The notes beneath the pieces are model-generated. The model saw nothing but the letters and a program-made list of their open reading frames with translations, ran no database searches and had not been told where the DNA came from. Positions 34,410 through 46,480 of a DNA stretch of 64,000 bases are shown one piece after another. Position 1 is the first letter of the stretch. The number at the start of each line of letters is the position of its first letter. The stretch spans positions 44,237,058 through 44,301,057 of the forward strand of contig CM049310.1 in assembly GCA_026874595.1 (NCBI GenBank), written 5' to 3'. Position numbers and translations under genes: made by a program. The DNA comes from Sipunculus nudus. Lineage: Eukaryota; Annelida; Sipuncula; Golfingiida; Sipunculidae.

Positions 34410-35915
34410 TAGAATACGGGTAGCCGACAAGCGACTACGTGTATCCGCCGAAATCAGAGTGGGACGGGTGAAGTGAGACATGGATGGAGAGTTACATATT
34501 AGCATGAATGTCTGTAGCCCAAATGTGTATTGTTACGGAACCTAATATAAACAAATCACGTATGCGTAATGAACACAAATTTTGTTACGGAGATAAAAAA
34601 AATAGATACTGTAACAATAGGCAGCGGGAAATGTCTAGGGGAATGAATAAAGAAATCAGTGTTTTTTTTATTAACAAATAACTATAATTTATTCCTAAAA
34701 CAACCCTAACAATACAATACACTAAATCAATACAATTATACAGTAACACAGCGTTATAGTAACAAGTCAATACAATCACACAGAAAGATAATGTACAGTA
34801 CCATGATACCAACACCGTCACCAAGATAAGTCCTTTGAATGTAAATTCTCGGAGAATGACAGTCAAGTGGAAAGTTCTTGCAACAACACAGAAAGTAAAC
34901 TGAAGTCCAAATATATAAAATCCAGGAAAGTTCTTGAAAATCTATAATTGCCGCATTCGTCGGATAAGGTCCTGACACACGCTTTTGCGTCCGCTGGAAT
35001 CTGCTCTGCTCTCTGCCCCCTGGTTCTAAACAACAGCCCCTTTATATACCTTCACCAGTCCTGAGATATAAGCCGGATGTTTGCAGCGTAAACATAAATG
35101 TAGGTGGCGCCACCTGCCACAAAATCAAGAAAGCTATCAAAGATGTATAAACATGCAAAATTTTAGCCAGATAAGTAAAGCCACTACTGAGATACGAGTG
35201 ATTTCAGCCCTCGGTAGACAAACAGACGGACGCTGTGCAAAAATGGTTGCACGTAGCGCCTCCAGTTTTGTGTATGATAAAGAGCTATGGGAGATCCATA
35301 CACATGCACAATTTCAGGAGGATACAGCAATCAGTCCTGAGACATATGCCTGGATGTCTGCAGCGCAAACATAAATGTGGATGGCGCCACCAGCCATAAA
35401 ATCTTGAAAGCTATCCAAGATGTATAAACCTGCAAAATTTTAGGCAGATATGTCAAACCACTGCCGAGATTTGAGTGATTTTATCCCAAGGCAGATGAAC
35501 AGATGGACACTGTGCTAAAATTGTTGCCGGTGGCGCCACCAGTTTTGCGTATGATAATGAGCTATGGGAGATCTATAAACATGCAAAATTTCAGGAGGAT
35601 ACAGCAAAAAATACCATTTTTAGTGTATGTTATAAAGCTATATAAGGGCTAAATTTGTGCACAATTTTTAGTCTGATTGGTCAAACGGTTCCGGAGAAAT
35701 GCGGGTTTACGTGTGTAAACAGACGCACAAATGGACGCTGGGCAGAGAGGAAAGGTCAGGGGTCAACCAAAAATGAGGGCGCATCAGTTCACATGAGACC
35801 TGATCATAATCCCGAATTTCAAAAAATTCTGCCCAATGGTTACGGAGGATTTCTCTGGACACCTATGCGGCGGCGTCCGACTGAAAACATATTATCTTTT
35901 GGCGGATACAACTAG
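34410..35915 (+). mobile_element. Family B repeat element, copy 1, interrupted by an LTR fragment
   Basis: Begins AGAATACGGGTAGCCGACAAG and ...GTATCCGCC, and ends ...TTTTGGCGGATAC, giving GTATCCGCC/GGCGGATAC inverted near-ends. Internal modules carry GGTGGCGCCACC (35103-35114, 35529-35540) and ATGGCGCCACC (35381), separated by GCTATC.A.GATGTATA, GAGTGATTTTA.CC.A, GGCAGATGAACAGATGGACAC and GGTCAAACGGTTCC. Homologous copies are at 41185-42645 and 45749-46480. The LTR fragment at 34531-35060 splits the left arm. Confidence 0.7.
34531..35060 (-). mobile_element. 5'-truncated LTR nested in family B
   Basis: On the - strand it starts near the TATA box (TATATAAAGGGGCTGTTG), follows the solo LTR at 6893-7418 block by block, including AATAAATTATAGTTATTTGTT, and ends TTCCGTAACA. 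The upstream U3 part is missing. Confidence 0.65.
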
Positions 35916-36240
35916 GATGTATCAGTCAGGACATTTGCATATGTTCTTTTTGCCAGGGTTGATTATTTGGACAGATGAACGGATAATTTGGCAGCATGGT
36001 TTCGGAGAAGGACATTTTTTAATGTTTTTTAACTTCTTCCCTGTAAAATCGAAGAAAATGCAGTTAGCCAAGAAATAAGCAAAATCCAATAGAATTTTTA
36101 TATGACAAATTTTTTAGCAAAAAATTCGGTGATGCTAGCTCCTGACCTTTTTGAGATAGCTATGATGCACGACGGAGGACGGAAGACGGACGACTCCACA
36201 CCACTGCATAAGCTCACAGAACCGCTAAAAATGCAAAACC
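35916..36240 (+). repeat. Family C repeat, copy 1
   Basis: TTTGGACAGATGAAC, ATTTGGCAGCATGGTTTCGGA, CCTGTAAAATCGAAG, GATGCTAGCTCCTGACC, then GACGGAGGACGGAAGACGGA and GCATAAGCTCACAG. It shares order and ending with 36660-37165. Confidence 0.6.
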
Positions 36241-36659
36241 AGGCTTTTTCAAACAGTTGAAAGATATTGTTCCAATAGTTCCAATCTGGGCATTCTGCGT
36301 CTAAGCGATGTGTCTAGACGTCTAGACACTGTGTCCAGTCGTCACCTTGTTTAGACACCAGACAGAGCCAGGTCAGTTGCCATGGTTATGTCTGGACCCC
36401 ACCTGGTTGTACTGAACGACCTCTTGACTTGGCTGCTGAAACTGGCCATGTTGTCAAATCTGTTTTCAAACACAGAAAGCCTTCTTCTATTGGCTACACT
36501 GCTTTTTTAAAGCTGCATTTACCAAATCTTTTCTTATAAAACTGACAGAACCCTACCATAGAATAATTCTTTTAAAGTTTAAACCGATCAGCTTAACAGT
36601 TTCATCATAAAAAACAGTGTATAAGCTAGAAGAGTCTAAAATTACATTTCGCTTGTAAA

Positions 36660-37165
36660 AAACAGATCAATGTAGGTGGCGCCACCAATACCTCAATTTC
36701 AGATATGACTTATATGACAAACATTGGCATAAAATTTGGTGATGACAGCTCCAGCCGTTTCTGAGATTTTAATTTTAGTGTGCTATTTGGACAGATGACT
36801 AAGTTCAACCTCCTGTAACTCGACAAAAAATAACCGAAGTGGAACCATTTGAACAAACGTGAGAGAGATTTTCTAGGGAACATTTCTGTGAAATGTTGGA
36901 CAATTTGGTTGGACAGTTTCGGAGAAGAAGATTTTAAAAGGTTTTTAAGCTTTTTCCTTATAAAATCTAAATTAATAAAGATACCCTATACTAAGCTCTA
37001 GGGCACCAAGTTCCTCCTGTGACTAATTCTTACATATTATTTGGAGCTGCTAGCTCCGACAGTTTTTGACTTACAGCCATGGACGGCGGACAGAAAAGCC
37101 CTGGGCGGCGGACGGCGGACGGTTGACCCCGCGCCAGCGCATAAGCTCACAGGTTCGGTAAAAAT
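36660..37165 (+). repeat. Family C repeat, copy 2
   Basis: Contains GGTGGCGCCACC (36674-36685), GTGAAATGTTGGACAATTTGG, CAGTTTCGGAGAAGAAGA, CCTTATAAAATCTAAATTAA, a GGCGGACGGCGGACGG run and CGCATAAGCTCACAGG. A shorter relative lies in a PGLS intron at 51660-51843. Confidence 0.6.
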
Positions 37166-38604
37166 CCTAGGTTCGGTACACATTTTATAGTACTTAACTA
37201 GTCTCTTGATAAAATAAAGAAAAGATAATGACAGATGGACAGTCTGGTGGTATGAACCAAAGACCCAACGGACACACAATATAACTGTAGGTTAAACAGG
37301 GCCTTAATTAAAATTCTGTGATGACAACAGGCGACTTATTGGGAAATCTGTCATTTTATATGAATTTTTTTCTTTCAACCGTCCTCTAACTTTTGTGATG
37401 CTCAAATATGCTTTCGCCTTATAACTCTGAGAATTCAGGTTTAATTATGATCATAACACACAATATTTGTTCAGCACTCTAGTACACGCAGAAGGGTCTC
37501 GTTTTCAGAGTGTTCAGAATCATGCTTTTGCCATTTAGCTCGCTGAATATAGGTCAGTGACCTAAATCTGTGAATTTCTGCAATATTTGACCTGGACCTA
37601 TTTTGGTTAAAGATAATCAAAAAACCTAGGTTCAGCAATAACGACTTGTGCCTTGTAACAGAATAGTTAAAAGTTGTTTATAAGAATCAGAAACTGTGCC
37701 TGGCGTTCATATTGGATCTGTGCAAATTAAACATTGTTCCACTCAAAATTTTTGGTAGACTTTTTATATGTGCATCCAGAAGCATTTCAGAGACGAATGG
37801 TGGCAAAATGATCTCTGTTACATATTGTGGTGGGTGATTACGTATAAATACTGTTCTATTGCTAAGTCAGCGCCGTGTACAAAAGCAGCACAAGACCTCC
37901 CCGTGCTGAGTGTGTTCAAAGTGAATCACGTGAATCTGGTTCGGAAACTTTTATTTGTGCTTGCGTGTATAGGTACGTGCGTTTGTGTGTGTGTGAGAGA
38001 AAAAGTGAGAGAGAGAGAGAGAGACAGACAGAGAGACACACAGGCCAACTATGTTTTTACTGTATTCATTTCTTTCCAGCTGATCTTATATTTATTAAAA
38101 ATTCAGCTGACATCCAAGTAGTCTTGTCCTTCAACGTACAACATAATCAACTTAAATTAAAAGCAATACACAAATTGACGTTTTAATAGGCGTTATTAAA
38201 CAAACATAAACACATGTTGGCTCTCTCTTAAGTCAGGAAGGGGTAACCTAATAACATCATGATTCACGCAGACGTGTCAGTGCTGATCGGGAGAATAAGT
38301 TATTCAGAAGGCGCAGTGTAAACTCCATCGTCGCATAATATTTAATGTAGATATCTGGTTGGATACCAGTTGGGCCTGACTAAAAGCACCTCCGTAGCTA
38401 ATGCTGCTACCTGGCGGTTTATTAAAAAATTAGCTCAGGGGGACCAGGTTTGATGACAAGGTGTCAGTGGTTGACAACTTCACATATGGTTGAAAGTGCC
38501 ATGTTTCAAGTCGTCCCGTTTACACAAAATCCAGACATTCTTGCACAATGTGCAGTATCGGATTAACATAAGTGTCAATCAATAAGTCAAAGCTGATAAC
38601 TTGC
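37166..38604. other. Intergenic DNA with a dispersed repeat scrap and a (GA)n run
   Basis: 37527-37605 repeats the 34144-34225 segment. A (GA)n-rich run lies at 37998-38042. The open frames at 37768-38186 are built on the GA/GT run and are not credible genes. Confidence 0.4.
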
Positions 38605-38865
38605 TCCTGTAGCTCATGGGTATAGCACAGGACTCAAAGCCGGGAGCTCCTGAGTTCGAATTTAAGCCGAGGCGGTGAAATTTTTCACGGTCGGCCATCG
38701 TCCAGGGGTGCTGTACAGGCCTAATGGGAAGGCCGTGCTCACAAACGAGTGCTCTTTCGGGGGTTCCTCGGTGGTATGACCGAGCAAAGGGGAGGATTAC
38801 GCACCCACGGCCCGCAGGTGCAGTAGTCACCGGGCCTGGTTGACGCCAGGCTATATAATGAGAAG
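38605..38865 (+). mobile_element. Full-length tRNA-derived SINE
   Basis: A box GTAGCTCATGGGTATAGCA (38610-38628) and B box GAGTTCGAATTT (38652-38663) are followed by a conserved body (TTTTTCACGGTCGG, CTCTTTCGGGGGTTCCTCGG) and a tail CTGGTTGACGCCAGG. The fragment at 525-690 is the same family. The head resembles a tRNA but the 3' half does not fold as one. Confidence 0.7.
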
Positions 38866-39830
38866 AAGCGTGTGATACTGCCCTGTCACGTAGTCCGACA
38901 CCGGAATGGTTTTCTGTTAATGTAAATATACGTTGTTAAGTTAGAATTTTAAAAAAATGGAGGCGGTAATCTCCAACAAAAATATAAAAAAATAAATCGA
39001 TCAAAGAGACTGCTGGTTAGAGTTTTTGGGCATTGAAATTCAAACCTCAGTGGAAAGGGCTTCACCGAATAAGCAATATTTTTTAATCATGCGCATGTGA
39101 AACAGGTAACATTTTGATATTAAAGTCTGATAGATGAGACAAGTAGTCCCGGCCGTCTGCCAATCCAAAAGCTGAGAGGTTTGTTCTGAATAGAAGCCAC
39201 CTCACAGAGGTCATCCTAGTTGACGGAACGGTGTTAACAGAGATAAAACATGCCTGTTAAAAATATAGACAATATCTTTAACGCTAGAATAAGTCAAATT
39301 TACTATAAAAATACAGAAAAAAATTCCACAAAAGTATATTATATATAGTACTGTGGGAAAACATGCCCACATTCAAAATCGCAGGGACAAAATCACCTAT
39401 TCCAAACTAAAACCCTTGCTTTCATGATATATATCACTTTTATGTAGAGTCATTTTCCGTGTCAGGATTTTTCTTTTCTCAAAATTGGGTCTAATGTTTC
39501 CCAAAGAAAGCAAGACAGTCTCTTCTCTAGTGTAGTCCTACATCTGTGACGAAGGTGACATTTCCTACTTGCCTTGACACCATATTTTTATGTTTCAAAT
39601 TACAAACCTTCTTTTAAAAAAAAAGTTGACCAGTTTGGTGAAAGTTGTACTAAATTTGCGGCATGTTTAAAATGCTTAAACAATTTTAAATTGGTAAAAG
39701 TTAATGAATATCCATAGGAATAAGAACGTTTCTTCATTATTTTATGGGCATATTTTTGTGCTGTATAACACACGAATTATTTCATTTGAAGATAAGAGAT
39801 GATCCTTAAAAAGATTCGCAGCTAAAATTA
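38866..39830. other. AT-rich intergenic DNA, nothing recognised
   Basis: No exon, RNA gene or repeat family could be supported by eye. Confidence 0.3.
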
Positions 39831-39831
39831 A

Positions 39832-42800
39832 ACAAGTGACCCATGGGTCATGACGCTCAGCTGACTGGGAAGAGATTCGTAAAGGAAATTTTATCATCTG
39901 AATGGTGATACATACCCATTCACCTGAAGCATCAAACAGATTAACCAACAGGCAAAGATTGTCTGTATTTATATATCTCAAAAATAGAGAAAAAATGCGT
40001 AAACTTAAAAAAAATACAGGTGGCTGCACCAGTCTGCAGAAACTTATAAAAACACATGGTCAATATCCATGCAAAGAATCATGGTGATCTCTGCATTAGT
40101 TGTTAAGATACTTCAGCTTTTGTATCAAATTTTCCATTATTCTGAGGGATACTTCTGAGTCCTATAGCTTGAAGGATATGTGTAACAGAGACCTAATTTC
40201 AGGTTTCCACAGACACTTTTCATGGGTCTGGTTGCATGACAAGAATGAAGATTCTAGGTCCAGTTGTTACAATTTGTGCCACGTTAACAGATGACAGCAT
40301 CCTTAAAGGTCTCAAAAATAGAGACAAAAATTCGAAAAATTGAATAAAATATAGGAGGCACCACCAGTCTGCAGAAACTGATGAAACACTCCATAATCAA
40401 TATCCATGCAAACAATTATGGTGATCTCTGCATTAGTTGTTCAGATACTTCAGCTTTTGTATCAAATTCTCCATTATTCTGAGCTGCACTTTGGAGTGCC
40501 ATAGCTCAAAGGACATGGGTAACACAGACCTAATTTCAGGTTTCCATGGAGACTTTTCATGGGTCTCCCTGTGTGTCAAGAATGAAGATTCTAGGTCCAG
40601 TCGTTACGATTTATACCCTGTTGACGGATAACTACATCCTTAAAGTTCTAAAATAGAGAAAAAAAATTGTAAAAATTTTGAAAAAAATAGAGGTGGCGCA
40701 CCCAGTCTGCAGGAACTGATGAAACATCTCATGATCAGTATGTATGCCAAAAATCATGACCATCAGTGTAGTTAATGAGATATTGAAGTTTTTGTATGAA
40801 ATTTTTGACTATTCTGGGGGGTATTTGGGGCCCCATAGCTTGAAGGATATGGGTAACAGAGACATAATTTCTGGTTTCCATGGAGACTTTTCATAGGTCT
40901 CTCAGTGTGTCAAGAATGAAGATTCTAGGTCCAGTCTTAATTATTTGTGCCCTGTTAACAGATGTTCACATTTTTAAAGGTCTCAAAAATATAGAAAAAA
41001 ATCGTAACAAGTGACCCTTGGGTCATGACGCTCAGCTGACTGGGAAGAGATTCGCAAAAGGAAATTTTATCATCAGAATGGTAGTATATACCCATTTAAC
41101 TGAAGCATCAAACAGATTAACCAACAGGCCAAGATTAAGTCTGTATTTATATATCTCAAAAATAGAGAAAAAATGTGTAAACTTTAAAAACCAGAATACG
41201 GGTAACTGACAAGTGACTACGTGTATCCGCCAAAATCAGAGTGGAACGGGTGAAGTGAGGCATGGATTGAGTGGCAAAGGAAAAATAGCGTGAGGTATGT
41301 TGCATATTAGCATGGATGTCAGCAGCATAAACTAGTATGTAGGTGGCGCCACCTGTCATAAAATCAAGAAAGCTATCAGGATTGTAAATGCATAACGAAT
41401 TTCAGGTGAATTAGTCAATTCACTGCAGAGATATTAGTGATTTTAACCCAAGGCAGATGAACAGATGGACACTGTGCAAACATGGTTACAGGTGGCGCCA
41501 CCATTTTTTGTGTATGTTATAGAGCTATCAAAGGGCTACATTTGTGTAAATTTTATTTCCTGATCGGTCAAACGGTTCCCGAGATATGAGCTTGGATGTC
41601 ATCAGCGTGAACGTGAATGTAGGTGGCGCCACCTGTCATAAAACAAGAAAGCTATCCAGGATGTATACGCATGAATTTTTAGGTGAATTAGTCAATTCAC
41701 TGCAGAGATATGAGTGATTTTAACCCAAGGCAGATGAACAGAGTGACACTGTGCAAACATGGTTACAGGTAGCGCCACCATTTTTTGTGTATGTTATAAA
41801 GCAATCCAAGGGTTACATTTGTATAAATTTTATTTACTGATCGGTCAAATGGTTCCCGAGATATGAGCTTGGATGTCATCAGCGTGAAAGTGAATGTAGG
41901 TGGTGCCACCTGTCATAAAACAAGAAAGCTATCCAGGATGTATACGCATGACGAATTTTTAGGTGAATTAGTCAATTCACTGCAGAGATATGAGTGATTT
42001 TAACCCAAGGCAGATGAACAGATGGACACTGTGCAAACATGGTTACAGGTAGCGCCACCATTTTTTGTGTATGTTATAAAGCAATCCAAGGGTTACATTT
42101 GTATAAATTTTATTTACTGATCGGTCAAATGGTTCCCGAGATATGAGCTTGGATGTCATCAGCGTGAAAGTGAATGTAGGTGGCGCCACCTGTCATAAAA
42201 TCAAGAAAGCTATCCAGGATGTATACGCATGAAGAATTTTAGGTGAATTAGTCAATTCACTGCAGAGATATGAGTGATTTTAACACAAGGCAGATGAACA
42301 GATGTACACTGTGCAAACATGGTTACAGGTGGCGACACCATTTTTTGTGTATGTTATAAAGCAATCCAAGGGCTACATTTGTATAATTTTTATTTCCTGA
42401 TCGGTCAAACGGTTCCCGAGATATGAGGGTTTATGTGTGGAAACAGACCCACAAATGGACGCTGGATAGAGAGGAAACGTCAGAGGTCAACGCAAATTGG
42501 TTAGGCACCAGTTCACATGTGACCCGATAATTGGTGCAAGTTTCGGAAAAATCGGTCCATTAGTCTCAGAGGAGCTCTCTGGAAAAGAACGCGGCAGCGG
42601 CGCAGGAACCCGGTCAAAAACTTCGTTTTGGCGGATCCAAAAAACAGGTGGCTCCACCAGTCTGCAGAAACCAAAAAAACACTTAATGGTCAATATCCAT
42701 GCAAAGAATCATGGTGATCTCTGCTTTAGTTGTTCAGATACTTCAGCTTTGGTATCAAATTGTCCATTATTCTGAGGGATACTTCGGAGTCCTATAGCTT

Positions 42801-44715
42801 GAAGGATATGGGTAACAGAGACCTAATTTCAAGTTTCCACAGGCACTTTTCATGGGCCTCCTTGCATGACAAGAATGAAGATTCTAGGTCCAGTTGTTGC
42901 GATTTGTACCCTGTTGACAGATAACCACATCTTTAAAGGTCTCAAAAAAAAAAGAGAAAAAAATTCGTAAAAATTTTGAAAAAAATAGAGGTGGCGCACC
43001 CAGTCTGCAGAAACTGATGGAACATCTCATGATCAATATGTATGCCAAAAATCATGACCATCAGTGTTGTAGTTATTGAGATACAGCAGTTTTTGTATCA
43101 CATTTTCCATTATTCTGGGGGGTATTTTGGAGCCATACAGCTTAAAGAATATGGGTAACAGAGAACTAATTTCAGGTTTCCATGGAAACTTTTCATGGGT
43201 CTCCCTGTGTGTCAAGAATGAAGATTCTAAGTCCAGTTTTTATGATTTGTGCCCTGTTAACAGATATTCATATCTTTAAAGGTCTCAAAAATAGAGAAAA
43301 ATTTCGTTAAAAAACCCGAACAAATACAGGGGTGCCACCAGTCTGCAGAAACTGATGAAACACTCCATGATCAATATCCATGCAAAAAATTATGGTTTTC
43401 TCTGCATTAGTTGTTCAGATACTTCAGCTTTTGTATCAAATTGTCCATTATTCTGAGCTGTACTTTGGAGTGCCATAGCTCAAAGGATATGGGTAACAGA
43501 GACCTAATATCAGGTTTCGATGGAGACTTATCATGGGTCTCCCTGTGTGTCAAGAATGAAGATTCTAGGTCCAGTCGTTACGATTTGTACCCTGTTGACA
43601 GATAACTACATCCTTAAAGGTCTCAAAAATTGAGAAAACAATTCGTAAAAATTGAAAAATACAGATGGCGCCACCAGTCTGCAGAAACTAATGAAACATC
43701 TCATGATCAATATGTATGCCAAAAATCATGACCATCAGTGATATAGTTAATGAGATATTGAAGTTTTTGTATGAAATTTTTTACTATTCTGAGGGGTACT
43801 TTGGGGCCCCATAGCTCGAAGGATATGGGTAACAGAGACCTAATTTCTGGTTTCCATGGAGACTTTTCATAGGTCTCTAAGTGTGTCGAAAATGAAAATT
43901 CTAGGTCCAGTCGTTACGATTTGTGCCACGCTAACAGATGACAGCATCCTTAAAGGTCTCCAAAATAGAGGAAAAAATCGTAAAAAATCGAACAATACAG
44001 GTGGCGCCACCAGTCTGCAGGAACTGATGGAACATCTCATGATCAATATGCATGCCAAAAATCATGACCATCAGTGATGTAGTTATTGAGATATTGAAGT
44101 TTTTGTATGAAATTTTTTTACTATTCTGAGGGGTACTTTGGGGCCCCATAGCTCGAAGGATATGGGTAACAGAGACCTAATTTCTGGTTTCCATGGAGAC
44201 TTTTTATAGGTCTCTAAGTGTGTCGAAAATGAAAATTCTAGGTCCAGTCGTTACGATTTGTGCCACGCTAACAGATGACAGCATCCTTAAAGGTCTCCAA
44301 AATAGAGGAAAAAATCGTAAAAAATCGAATACAGGTGGCGCCACCAGTCTGCAGGAACTGATGGAACATCTCATGATCAATATGCATGCCAAAAATCATG
44401 ACCATCAGTGATGTAGTTATTGAGATATTGAAGTTTTTGTATGAAATTTTTGACTATTCTGGGGGGGTATTTGGGGCCCCATAGCTCGAAGGATATGGGT
44501 AACAGAGACCTCATTTCTGGTTTCCAAGGAGATTTTTCATGGACCTCTCAGAGTTTCAAGTTACAAGTTTCTAGGTCCAGTGGTTACGATTTGTGCCAGG
44601 TTAACGAACGGACGGACGGACGGACAGACGGACGGGTAGACGGACAGATGGACAGACTGACAACGGACAAAGGGTGATCGCTATAGCTCAGATGACTTAC
44701 AGTCAGCTGAGCTAA
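39832..44715 (+). repeat. Family A: ~336-bp tandem array bounded by inverted GCTCAGCTGACTG
   Basis: Units recur about every 335 bp, with landmarks near 40117, 40449, 40790, 42737, 43085, 43420, 43760, 44096 and 44430. Each reads, with variation, CTTCAGCTTTTGTATCAAATT, ATTATTCTGAGGGATACTT, GAAGGATATGGGTAACAGAG, GGTTTCCATGGAGACTTTTC, GAAGATTCTAGGTCCAGT, GTTACGATTTGTGCC and CCACCAGTCTGCAGAAACTG. A lead segment with GCTCAGCTGACTG occurs at 39855-39867 and again at 41030-41042. The inverted form CAGTCAGCTGAGC closes the region at 44700-44712, after a GACGGACGGACGG run. Family B copy 2 is inserted in the middle. The ~64-codon frames in the units are a consequence of repetition. Confidence 0.85.
41185..42645 (+). 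mobile_element. Family B element, copy 2, inserted within family A
   Basis: Starts AGAATACGGGTAACTGACAAG and ends TTTTGGCGGATCC. The family A text on its left (GTGTAAACTTTAAAA) resumes on its right (AACAGGTGGCTCCACCAGTC), so the insertion is visible. Inside are three ~279-bp units (CTTGGATGTCATCAGCGTGAA at 41591, 41868 and 42148) with GGTGGCGCCACC at 41342, 41491, 41622 and 42179 and degenerate forms elsewhere. Confidence 0.75.
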
Positions 44716-45748
44716 AAAAAAAAAAAAAAGCAGTATTACGTACGATTCAAACCTAGTAGAGTCCGAGTCCTTCAGTTTCGAGTTCAAGTCCACCTTATGA
44801 GTGTCAGCTTTGTCCACTGAATTTTCTTTGGCTATTTTTCAAAGTGTTCTTCTCTGGTCAATATATAGGGCAGCATCCCACCAATTCCAGTTCTTTATTT
44901 AAAAAAGATTTTTTTTATTATATTTTATATTTTATTGTTACATCAACAGAAAAAAATAAGATTTTTTTTGTCAGGTCTTCATCATAAATAAAGCAGAAAC
45001 AAATGAAGTGTATGTGTTCACAAGCTTCGTCTGAATCTTAGCTTATTTGTGTCCTGGTACATACATTTCTAACTTATAAAAGTATAGAATATCAAAGAAT
45101 TGTGATATTCGCACAAATCGGCTAAATGCGGAGGTACTTTATCATAACAATGGCCTAAATTCAGGTGAAAACCGGAAGACAATATGATTCAAATTTCATA
45201 ATTTATTAAAACTGGGCACCTCGTCATACTATGGCATTAACATTATGGCATTAACCGGGAAATAAAGCACAGAAGGTCCCAGAATATGACGATGATGGTC
45301 AAGATAAGTACTGCATATAAGCTTGCATATGTAACATTGCAAGAGGTTTAGGACTGTAAAGGGCCTCAGTTTAGGCCCTTCGATTGCCAGTGCCTCCAAA
45401 TGGCAGCCCTGAGGCGATATTGGATGTCAGATTGGTCTGAACTTTATCACCACAATCTAAAAGGGACCAATTTTCAGAAAAATCACAGCAAAGGATTTTA
45501 AATATTTGCCTGGCTCTATTTTGGATTTGAAAGGAGTCTGAAATTTGAAAGAACTGGTCCCCTCACCAGTTTCAATGTTCTGTCAAATATTCATAAAAGC
45601 AAATCACGGATTGTGGCGTCCATATACTGGATATTTGGCAGTTATGTAATTCAATACGTCTGAAGCCCACATATAGGCACCAATAATCCCCGTGAATTTG
45701 AGAAAGTTCACACGTGATCTCTTTGAAATACTGCTCGTGAGAGAAAAC
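44716..45748. other. Intergenic DNA, no gene seen
   Basis: Begins with an A-run and a GAGTCCGAGTCC scrap related to 16920-17745. The rest is AT-rich. Confidence 0.35.
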
Positions 45749-46480
45749 TAGAATACGGGCAGTCGACAAGCGACTTCGTGTATCCGCCAAATCACAGAGA
45801 CATGGGTAAAGTAAGGCATTGAATGTTCCTGACATGACAATTATGTGGCATCAGTGATGCCAATTAAACTCCTCATATATTTGGTATGAGCAAATTTCAC
45901 CCAAAGCAAAAGCACAGATAGACGCCACACAAAAACGATTACAGATGACGTCATCAGTCTTGAATACGAGATGGAGCTATCCAAGATCTAGGGACATGAA
46001 TAAATTCAGACCAATATGGCGAACCACTCTTGAGAAAAAGGCACCATGTATTCTAAATAAAATCTACAAAATTCTGAGGGAGGTGGCGCCACCAGTCTGG
46101 TCTACGAGAAAACTCTCCAAGATGGATTGCATACCATATTTCAGACCAATACATTGAACCACTCCTGAGATCTTAGCAATTTCCCACAAGGCAAACGTAC
46201 CAACCACTACTAAAGTGAAGTGATGGCAATGGAAAACTTATCTCAATACATTGAACCACTCAGGAGAAATGGGCTGTAACTAAAATTCACCCAGATTCAT
46301 ACTGCACAAAAAATTTGCTGTTGGTACCACCAGTCTTGTTATGCACACCTGCATAGGTGAGCGAATAACTATCTAGAATTTTGGAAAGCTTGGTCCAAAG
46401 GTCTCAGAGGAGTTCTCCGAAAACACAACATGGCGGCGAAACCCGCCCAGAAAATATAGTATCCCAAGAACCCTGTTTTG
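45749..46480 (+). mobile_element. Family B-related element, copy 3, diverged
   Basis: Starts AGAATACGGGCAGTCGACAAG, then GTGTATCCGCC. It has a single GGTGGCGCCACC at 46082-46093 and a decayed right end near CATGGCGGCGAAACCCGCC. Confidence 0.55.

Noticed and set aside
37875-38186. Arg/Glu-rich open frame
   Set aside because: Built on a (GA)n microsatellite.
38610-38663. tRNA gene candidate
   Set aside because: The same reasoning applies, and a body-and-tail relative exists at 525-690, which marks it as a SINE.
40100-43605. Recurring ~64-codon frames with similar peptides in family A units
   Set aside because: Peptide similarity follows from DNA repeat identity. Frames break at unit edges and no family is recognisable.
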